From: Enterococcus plantarum
Lineage (GTDB): Bacteria; Bacillota; Bacilli; Lactobacillales; Enterococcaceae
Assembly (NCBI RefSeq): GCF_001730295.1
Contig: NZ_MIKA01000001.1
Span: 124,001-188,000, forward strand
Direction of reading: 5' to 3'
Length of the DNA stretch: 64,000 nucleotides
Below, in pieces: positions 10,876 through 19,589 of this stretch. The first letter of the stretch is position 1, and the number at the start of each line of letters is the position of its first letter. The translations under genes were made by a program, and so were the position numbers. Below the pieces are notes generated by a model. That model worked only from the letters and a program-made list of their open reading frames with translations. It was not told the origin of the DNA and made no database searches.

Positions 10876-11186
10876 GAGGCACTTGGCAGAAATGTCTAAG
10901 GGCCTCTTTCTTATCAAGTTGGTCAGCTAGGACTGACGGTTTCATTATAGTACGTTTTTGGGCTAATTTTTTTGTAAAAAGATCAGATGTGGGCAAGAAA
11001 ACAGTGTTATTTTCTATCGATGATTTTTTAAACAGAAAGGACCCAGCCCATTTCGCTTTTATCTATCTAGCTGCGTGGGCTAGGTCTTCGGAAAAAAGAT
11101 AAAAATAAAAAGAGGCAAGAAGCGCCTCCGTTAATTTTTGCTATTTTTCATTCAGACCTAAACGAGCCCATTTCGCTTTTAAAATA
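10876..11186 (+). other. Long structured leader region upstream of polC
   Basis: The 470 bases between proS and polC hold no convincing ORF but several helices. GAGGC (10876-10880) pairs with GCCTC (10902-10906) and runs into TTTCTT. GACC-c-AGCCCA (11040-11050) pairs with TGGGCT-a-GGTC (11076-11086). GAGGC (11112-11116) pairs with GCCTC (11124-11128), with a T-run seven bases on. The segment 11076-11087 can instead pair with 11154-11170 (AGACCTA, four-base bulge, AGCCCA), so two exclusive folds are possible. This may be an attenuating 5' UTR or a separate small RNA. It matches no riboswitch class I know. Confidence 0.4.
11045..11181 (+). repeat. 17-bp direct repeat, period 120 bp
   Basis: AGCCCATTTCGCTTTTA occurs identically at 11045-11061 and 11165-11181. 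The copies bracket 103 bases that contain the right arm of one hairpin and a small GAGGC/GCCTC hairpin. The second copy ends five bases before the polC ribosome site. The arrangement suggests insertion or duplication of a 120-base unit. Confidence 0.75.
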
Positions 11187-11199
11187 AGGAGGTTCATTA

Positions 11200-14100
11200 G
11201 TGGCAGACAAGGCACAAGAGTTATTTGCAAAGTTGATTGATCAGATTCAATTAAATGAACAAGAGCGGCAGCATCCGCTTATTCAACAAGGAAGAATTGA
11301 CAAAGTTGTGGTTCATCAACAAAGCCGCTTATGGGAATTTCATTTAGGATTCACTGAAATATTACCAGTTATGCTATATCAATCATTTATGCAACAATTA
11401 GAGCTTGCGTTTCAGCAAATTGCAAGTGTATCTGTCAAAATTTCAGCAGATAAAAATGAATTTACAGAAGAACAATTGACGGATTATTGGCAACTAGCAT
11501 TGTTGAATAGTCAATGTGATACGCCATTAGTTCAGCGTGTAATCAAATCGCAAACTCCTATTATTGAAGATAAAAAAATTATTTTGCCAGTTGATAATGA
11601 TGCAGTTATCCCCTATTTGAAACAACAATATTTACCGATAATAGAAGAATTATTTAGTCATTACGGTTTTCAAAAGTTTCATATTGAACCTAAGATGGAT
11701 GAACAACAAGCTAAGCGTGTGTTAGCATTATTTGAAGAACGCAAACAAGAACAAGACGCAGCATTCCAACAACAAGCAGCTGAATCATTGGTAAAACATG
11801 AACAAAAGAAAAAACAACAGCAGCAACAAGGGCCAGCCCTTGATGGACCGATTCGGCTTGGGCGAAATATCCCCAATGACGAACCTATCATGCCGATGGG
11901 CAATATCTTAGAAGAAGAACGCCGTGTGACAATCGAAGGTTTTGTCTTTGATGTAGAAGTTCGAGAGTTACGTTCTAAACGGAAAATTTTGATTTTAAAA
12001 ATCACCGATTATACCTCATCCTTTATCGTTAAGAAATTCTCTAATGGTGAAAAAGACGAACAAATTTTTGATGCAATCCAAAAACATAGTTGGGTTCGAG
12101 TTCGAGGAAGTATTCAAGAAGATACTTTTATGAGAGATTTAGTGATGAATTGTCAAGATTTGATGGAAGTCAAACATGCGCCTCGTAAAGATTATGCACC
12201 AGAAGGCGATAAACGAGTTGAACTGCATTTACACAGCAATATGAGTACAATGGATGCCACAAACAATGTTGCTGACTACGTTGCCCAAGCAGGGAAATGG
12301 GGTCACAAAGCCATTGCGATTACCGATCACGGTGGAGCTCAAGGTTTTCCAGATGCTCATAGTGCTGGGAAGAAAGCGGGAGTCAAAATTTTATATGGTG
12401 TGGAAGCCAATGTAGTTGATGATGGTGTTCCAATTGCATATAACGAAGCACATATTGAACTAAGCGATGCAACCTATGTCGTATTTGACGTTGAAACGAC
12501 TGGATTGTCAGCCGTCTACGATACAATCATTGAATTAGCTGCTGTCAAAATGCACAAAGGGAATATTATCGACACGTTTGAACAATTTATTGATCCTGGT
12601 CATCCATTATCTCAAACAACAATCAATTTAACTGGGATCACGGATGAGATGGTAAGAGGGTCAAAATCAGAAGAAGAAGTCCTTCGCTTGTTTAGAGAAT
12701 TTTCAAAAGATACGATTCTTGTAGCCCACAATGCATCATTTGATATGGGATTCTTAAACACAAGTTATGGAAAATATGATATTCCGGAAGCGAAAAATCC
12801 AGTTATTGATACGTTGGAGTTATCTCGTTATTTACATCCTACATTCAAGAGTCATCGGTTGAATACGTTGTCTAAGAAGTTTGGCGTTAACTTAGAACAA
12901 CACCATAGAGCGATCTATGATTCCGAATCAACGGGACATTTATGCTGGATTTTTTTGAAAGATGCCAAAGAAAATCATGGGATGAATTATCATGACGAAT
13001 TGAATATGCATATTGGAGAAGGCGATTCATATAAACGTGCCAGACCATTTCATGCAACGATTTTAGCAACAACGCAAGCTGGTTTAAAAAATCTGTTTAA
13101 ATTGATTTCAATGTCTAATATCAACTATTTTTTCAGAATTCCACGAATTCCGCGCTCTCAGTTAAGTAAATTACGAGAAGGATTGATCATTGGGTCCGCA
13201 TGTTCCAATGGTGAAATCTTTGAAGCGATGATGCAAAAGGGTGTAGAAGAGGCGAAAAATCGAGCAAAATTTTATGATTATATAGAGGTTATGCCGAAAG
13301 CTGTTTACGCACCACTTCTTGAACAGGAATTGGTTAAAAGTGAAGCAGATTTGGAAGAGATCATAACGAACTTAGTAAAAATTGGAGATGAATTAGAAAA
13401 ACCTGTTGTAGCAACTGGAAACGTTCATTATCTGAATGAAGAAGATAGCATTTATCGTAAAATTTTAGTAGGTTCTATGGGCGGGGCTAATCCATTGAAT
13501 CGTCATAGTTTACCAGCTGTTCATTTTAGAACGACGGACGAGATGTTGACAGCCTTCCAATTTTTAGGCGAAGAGACAGCACATCGAATCGTTGTAGAAA
13601 ATACTAATGCTATCGCTGATATGTGCGAAGAAATCACACCAGTTAAAGATGATTTATATACCCCAAAGATTCCAGGTTCAGAAGATGAAATCAGAAATTT
13701 AAGTTACACTCGTGCAAAAGAACTTTATGGTGATCCATTGCCGGATATCGTTGAAAAACGATTAAAAAAAGAATTAGATAGTATTATCGGAAATGGGTTT
13801 TCAGTTATCTATTTAATTTCACAAAAATTAGTGCATAAAAGTATGGAAGATGGTTACCTAGTAGGTTCTCGTGGATCCGTAGGGTCAAGTTTCGTTGCAA
13901 CGATGACTGGGATTACAGAGGTCAATCCTCTAGCTCCACATTACCATTGTATCAACTGCAAGCATTCTGAATTTTTTGAAGACGGCTCATATGGTTCAGG
14001 GTTTGATATGCCAGAGAAAAACTGTCCAAACTGTGGGCAACGATTATTCAAAGATGGCCATGATATTCCGTTTGAAACCTTCTTAGGGTTCCATGGGGAT

Positions 14101-15552
14101 AAAGTTCCCGATATCGATTTGAACTTTTCGGGAGATTATCAAGCAGAAGCGCACAACTACACGAAAGTATTGTTCGGTGAGGAGTATGTGTATCGTGCTG
14201 GAACAATTGGTACGGTTGCGGATAAGACCGCTTATGGATTTGTGAAAGGGTATGAACGCGACCATAATCTTCATTTTAGGGGAGCAGAAGTAGATCGCTT
14301 AGCAAAAGGTTCTACTGGTGTTAAACGGACGACTGGACAACATCCTGGGGGGATTATCGTTATCCCAGATTATATGGATGTTTACGATTTTACACCGATC
14401 CAATACCCTGCAGATGACCAAAATTCTGAATGGAAAACGACTCACTTTGATTTCCATTCAATCCATGATAATATTTTGAAACTTGATATTCTTGGCCATG
14501 ATGATCCTACTGTTATTCGGATGCTGCAGGATTTATCAGGAATCGATCCTAAAACGATTCCGACGGATGATCCTGAAATGATGCGCATTTTTGCTGGACC
14601 CGAAGTATTAGGCGTGACGGCAGAGCAAATTTATTCTAAAACGGGTACTTTGGGAATACCTGAGTTTGGTACTCGTTTCGTACGAGGAATGTTAGAAGAG
14701 ACGCATCCGTCAACTTTTGCAGAGTTACTCCAAATATCTGGCCTGTCTCACGGGACTGATGTTTGGTTAGGAAATGCTGAAGAATTGATTCGCCGAGGAG
14801 AAGCGAATCTCGCAGAGGTTATTGGTTGTCGTGATGATATCATGGTTTACTTGATTCATGCTGGACTAGACAGTGGTATGGCCTTTAAGATCATGGAGAC
14901 GGTGCGTAAAGGGCTTTGGAATAAAATCCCTGATGAATTAAGAGAAGAGTATTTGACCGCAATGAAAGAAAACAATGTGCCAGACTGGTATATTGATTCT
15001 TGTTCCAAGATCAAGTATATGTTCCCAAAAGCCCATGCGGCCGCTTATGTTTTGATGGCGTTACGTGTGGCGTACTTTAAAGTGTATTTCCCGATTCTAT
15101 ACTATTGTGCTTATTTCTCTGTTCGTGCAGATGATTTCGATTTGGTTGCTATGTCGCAAGGCAAAGAAGCAGTGAAAGCGAGAATGAAAGAGATTCAAGA
15201 TAAGGGATTGGAAGCTTCCACAAAAGAAAAAAATCTTTTAACGGTTTTAGAACTTGCTAATGAAATGATTGAACGCGGCTTTAAATTTGGTATGATTGAT
15301 TTATATAAATCAGATGCTGAGAATTTTGTGATTGACGGAGATACCTTGATCGCACCTTTCAGAGCGGTACCTAGTTTGGGATTGAATGTGGCAAAATCAA
15401 TTGTAGAAGCAAGAACAGAACCATTCTTATCTAAAGAAGATCTTGCAAGTCGAGGGAAAGTCTCAAAAACTTTGATTGAATACATGACAGAAAATGGCGT
15501 GTTAAAAGATTTACCGGATGAGAATCAATTATCGTTATTTGATATGTTATAA
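11200..15552 (+). CDS. polC: DNA polymerase III alpha subunit, PolC type
   Basis: 1450 residues, the normal size for the Gram-positive replicase. Start GTG at 11200 behind AAGGAGG. Domain order: N-terminal domains, OB fold (about 235-320), PHP domain split by the proofreading exonuclease (first half with [14 protein letters not shown] near 340; exonuclease FDVETTGL near 429 and [11 protein letters not shown] near 512). Then a zinc site (CINC near 917, CPNCGQ near 945), the catalytic [10 protein letters not shown] near 970, the fingers, and the C-terminal tail ending in NQLSLFDML, which carries a beta-clamp-binding-like QLSLF. It is the sole gene in its unit, between the leader and twin terminators. 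Confidence 0.98.
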   Translation: MADKAQELFAKLIDQIQLNEQERQHPLIQQGRIDKVVVHQQSRLWEFHLGFTEILPVMLYQSFMQQLELAFQQIASVSVKISADKNEFTEEQLTDYWQLALLNSQCDTPLVQRVIKSQTPIIEDKKIILPVDNDAVIPYLKQQYLPIIEELFSHYGFQKFHIEPKMDEQQAKRVLALFEERKQEQDAAFQQQAAESLVKHEQKKKQQQQQGPALDGPIRLGRNIPNDEPIMPMGNILEEERRVTIEGFVFDVEVRELRSKRKILILKITDYTSSFIVKKFSNGEKDEQIFDAIQKHSWVRVRGSIQEDTFMRDLVMNCQDLMEVKHAPRKDYAPEGDKRVELHLHSNMSTMDATNNVADYVAQAGKWGHKAIAITDHGGAQGFPDAHSAGKKAGVKILYGVEANVVDDGVPIAYNEAHIELSDATYVVFDVETTGLSAVYDTIIELAAVKMHKGNIIDTFEQFIDPGHPLSQTTINLTGITDEMVRGSKSEEEVLRLFREFSKDTILVAHNASFDMGFLNTSYGKYDIPEAKNPVIDTLELSRYLHPTFKSHRLNTLSKKFGVNLEQHHRAIYDSESTGHLCWIFLKDAKENHGMNYHDELNMHIGEGDSYKRARPFHATILATTQAGLKNLFKLISMSNINYFFRIPRIPRSQLSKLREGLIIGSACSNGEIFEAMMQKGVEEAKNRAKFYDYIEVMPKAVYAPLLEQELVKSEADLEEIITNLVKIGDELEKPVVATGNVHYLNEEDSIYRKILVGSMGGANPLNRHSLPAVHFRTTDEMLTAFQFLGEETAHRIVVENTNAIADMCEEITPVKDDLYTPKIPGSEDEIRNLSYTRAKELYGDPLPDIVEKRLKKELDSIIGNGFSVIYLISQKLVHKSMEDGYLVGSRGSVGSSFVATMTGITEVNPLAPHYHCINCKHSEFFEDGSYGSGFDMPEKNCPNCGQRLFKDGHDIPFETFLGFHGDKVPDIDLNFSGDYQAEAHNYTKVLFGEEYVYRAGTIGTVADKTAYGFVKGYERDHNLHFRGAEVDRLAKGSTGVKRTTGQHPGGIIVIPDYMDVYDFTPIQYPADDQNSEWKTTHFDFHSIHDNILKLDILGHDDPTVIRMLQDLSGIDPKTIPTDDPEMMRIFAGPEVLGVTAEQIYSKTGTLGIPEFGTRFVRGMLEETHPSTFAELLQISGLSHGTDVWLGNAEELIRRGEANLAEVIGCRDDIMVYLIHAGLDSGMAFKIMETVRKGLWNKIPDELREEYLTAMKENNVPDWYIDSCSKIKYMFPKAHAAAYVLMALRVAYFKVYFPILYYCAYFSVRADDFDLVAMSQGKEAVKARMKEIQDKGLEASTKEKNLLTVLELANEMIERGFKFGMIDLYKSDAENFVIDGDTLIAPFRAVPSLGLNVAKSIVEARTEPFLSKEDLASRGKVSKTLIEYMTENGVLKDLPDENQLSLFDML

Positions 15553-15612
15553 AAATTGGTGCGTCCAACGGATTAATTGAAACTTTAGATGAAAATAGCA
15601 CTATTTATATTA

Positions 15613-15648
15613 AAAACAACAGAGTCTCGTAAGATTCTGTTGTTTTTT
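15613..15648 (+). terminator. First terminator after polC
   Basis: AAAACAACAGAGTCT pairs with AGATTCTGTTGTTTT with one G-U pair and a CGTA-type loop, followed by T6. Confidence 0.88.
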
Positions 15649-15694
15649 AGCAGTTGGAACAAAGCGAAGAGCGCTTTGTTCCAACTGCTTTTTT
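15649..15694 (+). terminator. Second, perfect 18-bp hairpin after polC
   Basis: AGCAGTTGGAACAAAGCG (15649-15666) is perfectly complementary to 15672-15689 across a five-base loop and is followed by T6. It begins one base after the first terminator. A very stable tandem stop that could also insulate the pilus operon. Confidence 0.9.
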
Positions 15695-16012
15695 CTCATC
15701 GTTCTTTAATTTTAAAGGAATAGCTCAGAAAAAATCAAAAAAAATTTTTGGTGATTTTAAATTCAGTTTAATTCATTTAATGTTTTAAATTGTAAAAAAA
15801 AGAAATTATCATTGATGATCTCAATCTTGATTACCTAATAGTTTGTTTGACGTTATCCATTTTTAAAACAATTTTAAGAAGCGATACGAAAGCTTTGTTT
15901 GTTTTTTAATTCGTTTTTTATTTGGTTTATTTTATATTCAAATTTTTTAAAATAATGCTAATTTTAATTTTTATGTGTAATTTCGTTATCACTTAATAAG
16001 TTATTTTACGGA
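15695..16012 (+). other. Very AT-rich gene-free region before the pilus operon
   Basis: About 320 bases dominated by A and T runs, with no ORF having a ribosome site. A TTGACG at 15847-15852 lacks a clear -10 partner. The composition fits a curved, protein-binding upstream region or a junction of acquired DNA. No specific operator was recognised. Confidence 0.5.
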
Positions 16013-16041
16013 TTGTTAAAATCTTGAAAATGTTGTATAGT
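16013..16041 (+). promoter_or_regulatory. Sigma-A-like promoter of the type IV pilus operon
   Basis: TTGTTA (16013-16018), exactly 17 bases, TATAGT (16036-16041). It lies 72 bases before the first pilin gene and is the best match in the spacer. All twelve downstream genes are codirectional without an obvious internal terminator. Confidence 0.6.
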
Positions 16042-16112
16042 TCTGTAGTTGTAAGGATTTTATTATTTTGTTTGAAATTTTATACGTTATTTATAAAGGA
16101 TGGGTCGCTTTA

Positions 16113-16787
16113 ATGATAAGGAATGAAGATGGTTTGACCCTGATAGAAGTTTTAGTAGCGGTAGTTATATTGGGGACGTCATTTATGTTACTAGCATCAA
16201 TGTTGGTTCGAAATCAACAAATGATTGAATTGAACGAAAAGAAAAAAGAAGCACAAGCTATTCGTGATGAACTTCGTGAATGGATGGGGTATCGCGGGCA
16301 AACACAAGACTTAGCTGGTTTGAATCAGTATGTCTTTAGTGTCAAGAACAATGAGCATTTGACAACTAGTCAAAAGGTAAGAAGAAATTATCTCATTCTC
16401 GATAATTCAGGGATTCAGACGAACGGTGGAAATATCTCCATTTACGGTGAGCAAAAAGTTGATTTGACCGGAAGAGTGGAAACTACGAATAAACAACAAG
16501 AGCGGAAAATTGAATATAGCTACCCAGATAAAAGAACGTTACTTCCCAAGAAATGGAAAGATGCAGAAGAAGGAACGTTAGAAAAAGAAGAAAGCAATTA
16601 CTTAGGCAGATACATTGGAACAGCAAATCAGCATAATTATTTAGTATTGTGTAAAGTGCATTTTAAAAATACTTCGAAAAAGTATGATCCTCGTAAGGAT
16701 GGTATAGAAGTATTCTTAGAAATTTATGATGAAAGTACGGGTCGATTAATGACAGATACGTTATTTAATTGGGTAATCACTTATTAG
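16113..16787 (+). CDS. Minor pilin, GspI/PilV-like
   Basis: 224 residues from ATG 16113 (AAGGA 12 bases upstream; the TTG reading from 16068 has no ribosome site). A class III prepilin signal is present: MIRNEDG, cleavage after Gly7, then LTLIEVLVAVVILG with Glu at +5, and a ~20-residue hydrophobic helix. The remaining ~190 residues are an extracytoplasmic domain of unknown fold. First gene of the pilus operon and first of three consecutive pilin-like genes in the order seen for the I-J-K tip trio of type II secretion and type IV pili. I infer a role in priming assembly at the tip. The family assignment rests on the N-terminus and position only. Confidence 0.8.
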   Translation: MIRNEDGLTLIEVLVAVVILGTSFMLLASMLVRNQQMIELNEKKKEAQAIRDELREWMGYRGQTQDLAGLNQYVFSVKNNEHLTTSQKVRRNYLILDNSGIQTNGGNISIYGEQKVDLTGRVETTNKQQERKIEYSYPDKRTLLPKKWKDAEEGTLEKEESNYLGRYIGTANQHNYLVLCKVHFKNTSKKYDPRKDGIEVFLEIYDESTGRLMTDTLFNWVITY

Positions 16788-16808
16788 CAGTAAATTGAAG
16801 GAGAAAAC

Positions 16809-17537
16809 ATGAGCAAGATTCTGAAAAATGAAGATGGATTAACATTAATAGAGATGATTGCAACTTTAGCCATTTTTTCAATCGTGATTCTATTTTTTGG
16901 AGCGGTTATCGGTAGTATTGGTAAAGCATTTTCAATCCAAGGAGAAAAAATCGAGTTTCAGCAAACTGCAAACGACATAGTCGTTCAAATAAACCAATTA
17001 TCAAAAATAGAAGGTCTTTATGAAAAAGCCGGATATTTGGGAAAATTTCCTGCAACAACTTCTTCAGAAAATCCGTGGCAGACGAATCAGATCATTAGTG
17101 TTTTCGACTCTGAAGCGGCAAATCAAAAACCAATCGCTTTATCAGAGCAAGGGAAAAATAAAATCGGACTTACTGATATAGTAGATGCCACAAAAGATAG
17201 CGGGAAAAATTCAAATGCGCGCTTTTATCAATTAAAAAATCAAGACTATAAAATCAAAATTTTTCAGCAAAAAAATAAAAATGAATCCTTAAAAACACAA
17301 TTTAGGACACCAAATTATCGAGATACTTTTACAATCCAAACTAGTGTTACGATTCTTTTTTACAAAGGGAGTATTGATTTTGGTCACTATATTAAAAATG
17401 GTGAAATTAATCTGTCTGGAAGAGGCGGTATTGAAGAAGAAGAGAGTACAAAGATTTTATACAGTCGAAAAGCAGAATTCACTTATCGTGATGAATTAAA
17501 GGCAAAAGGAGAGATTCCGGGTGAAGGTAGATGGTAA
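16809..17537 (+). CDS. Minor pilin, GspJ/PilW-like
   Basis: 242 residues. Class III signal MSKILKNEDG with cleavage after Gly10, then LTLIEMIATLAIFSIVILFF with Glu at +5, so it should be processed by the prepilin peptidase encoded at 24358. The C-terminal ~200 residues form a soluble domain. AAGGAG lies before the ATG. It overlaps the next gene by 17 bases, implying coupled expression and probably a stoichiometric complex with its neighbours. GspJ-like by gene order and length; the exact family is not certain. Confidence 0.8.
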   Translation: MSKILKNEDGLTLIEMIATLAIFSIVILFFGAVIGSIGKAFSIQGEKIEFQQTANDIVVQINQLSKIEGLYEKAGYLGKFPATTSSENPWQTNQIISVFDSEAANQKPIALSEQGKNKIGLTDIVDATKDSGKNSNARFYQLKNQDYKIKIFQQKNKNESLKTQFRTPNYRDTFTIQTSVTILFYKGSIDFGHYIKNGEINLSGRGGIEEEESTKILYSRKAEFTYRDELKAKGEIPGEGRW

Positions 17538-19554
17538 AAAACTGAAAAATGATGAAGCAGGTTATGCCTTACTCTACGCATTAGGAGCAATCGTGATTGT
17601 AAGTCTTGTGATGATGGGAATTTTTTTAAGAGCTAGAAATAATTTTCTTCAGATAAGTGCAGTTGATCAATTAGCAAAAATGAAAGATGTGAAAGAATAC
17701 GCTTTTCAGGAAGCTTCCATGAAGATAAAACAAACGATCGAATCAAAACTATCTGGAAATACTCAATTAGGACTAGATAAAACAGTATTAACTAATAAAA
17801 TGTCTGAGGTAACGAACGAGCTGCAAAATCAGCCAATTGAAAAAATGAGTATTGGGAAACAACAAGATTTTTCTTTTACCGTGAAAGTATCCGAACCAAC
17901 TGTTTCGATCATCAATCCATATAAATTTATTTCTGAGGACAGCGGTGCTAATGGTTGGATACCAATGGAAGCAAGTGACTCTAAAGATGGAATAATTAAC
18001 ACGAACACCACCTTTACATTAGAGATTAATGTTGAGCAAACGATGAAAAATGGACAGATAAAAAAAGCCTCCTCTAAAGGAGACTATGTGTACGAGTTTC
18101 AATGGACGCAAGGTCAACAAAAAGTAGTAGCATCAAAATTAGATGCTTGGAGGTATGTGTATTACCAACCCTCACTTGCTGACGGAGAAGAACTGATTAC
18201 GGCTGATACTTGGATTCGGAAAATGGATCACATTTATCGTTATCAATCAAATCAACCACTATTTCCATATAAAGAATATTTTAGTCATTATGAAACAAGT
18301 TATGGACGATCCAATAATTTTTTAGTCGATCTTCAAGATGGGACTTTTTTGAATTTTTGGAAAGGACCCAATTCAGTTATATACAAAGATTTAAACGTTG
18401 CAGGCTCTTTTTTCCTAAAAAACGGCGTCTTGCTGAGCGGAAAAAAATCGATTACCGCGAAAAATATTATTGCACTTCGTAATGACGAAAATCCGAACCA
18501 AGAGATAAATGCCATAAAAAATCTTAATATTAAAGCGGATGTAGGGATATACGTCACTATTGATGTAAGTAAATCAACGAATAAAAACGCAGGTCTATAT
18601 GTAGATAACGACCTCTATGAGATAAAAACACCTAATTTATTGGTCAACAACACCGGATCAAGTAAAAGGGATAAAGGTTTTTTCTTGATTAAAGGAGAAG
18701 TCGTGCTAGAACAAGAGCCAACAGGTAATCCGTCGGTTAATTTTAGTGAATATGCCAGTGATGCAAAAGTCAATAATCCAATGAATAAGGACTGGGAACA
18801 GTTTTTGGATGGTGGTTTTGTGATTGCAGGTTCAAATGTTTACCTAACGCCTCCGAAAAATAATATTAACATTGAAGGAATTTCCCTGTCTGCTGGAAAA
18901 AATGACAAACGTAAGATTCTAGTTAAAAAAGGGAATTTTATGTTGACTTCAGCGTCTTTGTTAAATCAGGGAGAAGAAACATTTGCGTATGCAGATAAAG
19001 GTACGTATACATCAAAAGCACGACCACCATCTTTATTAGAGTTAGAGGGGGAACAAAGTTCGCTGACAGTTGAAAATGGTGTAAGCTTTATTGATGCGCC
19101 CAAAATAAAAAGAAGAAGTTCAAATGCTATGAAAGCAACGTATTATAACGATAAAAAATACTGGAATACTATTCGCTTAAAAGACCATAGTCATTTGGAA
19201 TTAGGAACTACAGGAGTCGAACCTTTTAACTTGGAAACGCAAGTAGATACGGTGATGTCAATGAAAGTTCTTCCTAAGCTGGAGCTTTTTGATACAACAT
19301 TTATCAAAGAAGGATTGAAAAAAGGCAAAGAAACAATTCATGGCAAACTGATTATAGAAGTCGCTACAAAAGAAGACGGCGATCTGTTAATACAAGAATT
19401 AGAAAAAGAAGTAGCTATTGAAGAAGGCGATCCAAACGAAGCAAAAAATGGTGTAGTGACAATCGTTAAACCGGCACATGGCGTAGTGCCAGAAAATAAT
19501 TCTCATTGGATCATACAGAGAGTATTTGACTATACCAACAATGTAAGCTATTAA
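17521..19554 (+). CDS. Large GspK/PilX-like minor pilin
   Basis: 677 residues from GTG 17521 (AAAGGAGAG nine bases upstream, inside the previous gene). The N-terminus reads NDEAG then YALLYALGAIVIVSLVMMG: a prepilin-like Gly and helix, but Tyr instead of Glu at +5. Missing Glu5 is the hallmark of the GspK/PilX class that caps the pilus. The body is more than twice the usual GspK length, and its middle (about 290-560) is rich in short alternating beta segments with Asn/Gly turns, suggesting a beta-solenoid or adhesive module. Likely tip-exposed. The function is inferred from the N-terminus, gene order and size. Confidence 0.7.
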   Translation: MKVDGKKLKNDEAGYALLYALGAIVIVSLVMMGIFLRARNNFLQISAVDQLAKMKDVKEYAFQEASMKIKQTIESKLSGNTQLGLDKTVLTNKMSEVTNELQNQPIEKMSIGKQQDFSFTVKVSEPTVSIINPYKFISEDSGANGWIPMEASDSKDGIINTNTTFTLEINVEQTMKNGQIKKASSKGDYVYEFQWTQGQQKVVASKLDAWRYVYYQPSLADGEELITADTWIRKMDHIYRYQSNQPLFPYKEYFSHYETSYGRSNNFLVDLQDGTFLNFWKGPNSVIYKDLNVAGSFFLKNGVLLSGKKSITAKNIIALRNDENPNQEINAIKNLNIKADVGIYVTIDVSKSTNKNAGLYVDNDLYEIKTPNLLVNNTGSSKRDKGFFLIKGEVVLEQEPTGNPSVNFSEYASDAKVNNPMNKDWEQFLDGGFVIAGSNVYLTPPKNNINIEGISLSAGKNDKRKILVKKGNFMLTSASLLNQGEETFAYADKGTYTSKARPPSLLELEGEQSSLTVENGVSFIDAPKIKRRSSNAMKATYYNDKKYWNTIRLKDHSHLELGTTGVEPFNLETQVDTVMSMKVLPKLELFDTTFIKEGLKKGKETIHGKLIIEVATKEDGDLLIQELEKEVAIEEGDPNEAKNGVVTIVKPAHGVVPENNSHWIIQRVFDYTNNVSY

Positions 19555-19589
19555 TCATGATATTTACAAATCAAAGGAGAGAGGCACGG

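Noticed and set aside
11045-11181. Insertion sequence in the polC leader
   Set aside because: The 120-base unit has direct but no clear terminal inverted repeats and no coding capacity for a transposase.
11679-12005. Minus-strand open frame of 108 codons inside polC
   Set aside because: It is opposite the Gln-rich linker and OB region of polC; Cys/Ser-rich content is a complement artefact.
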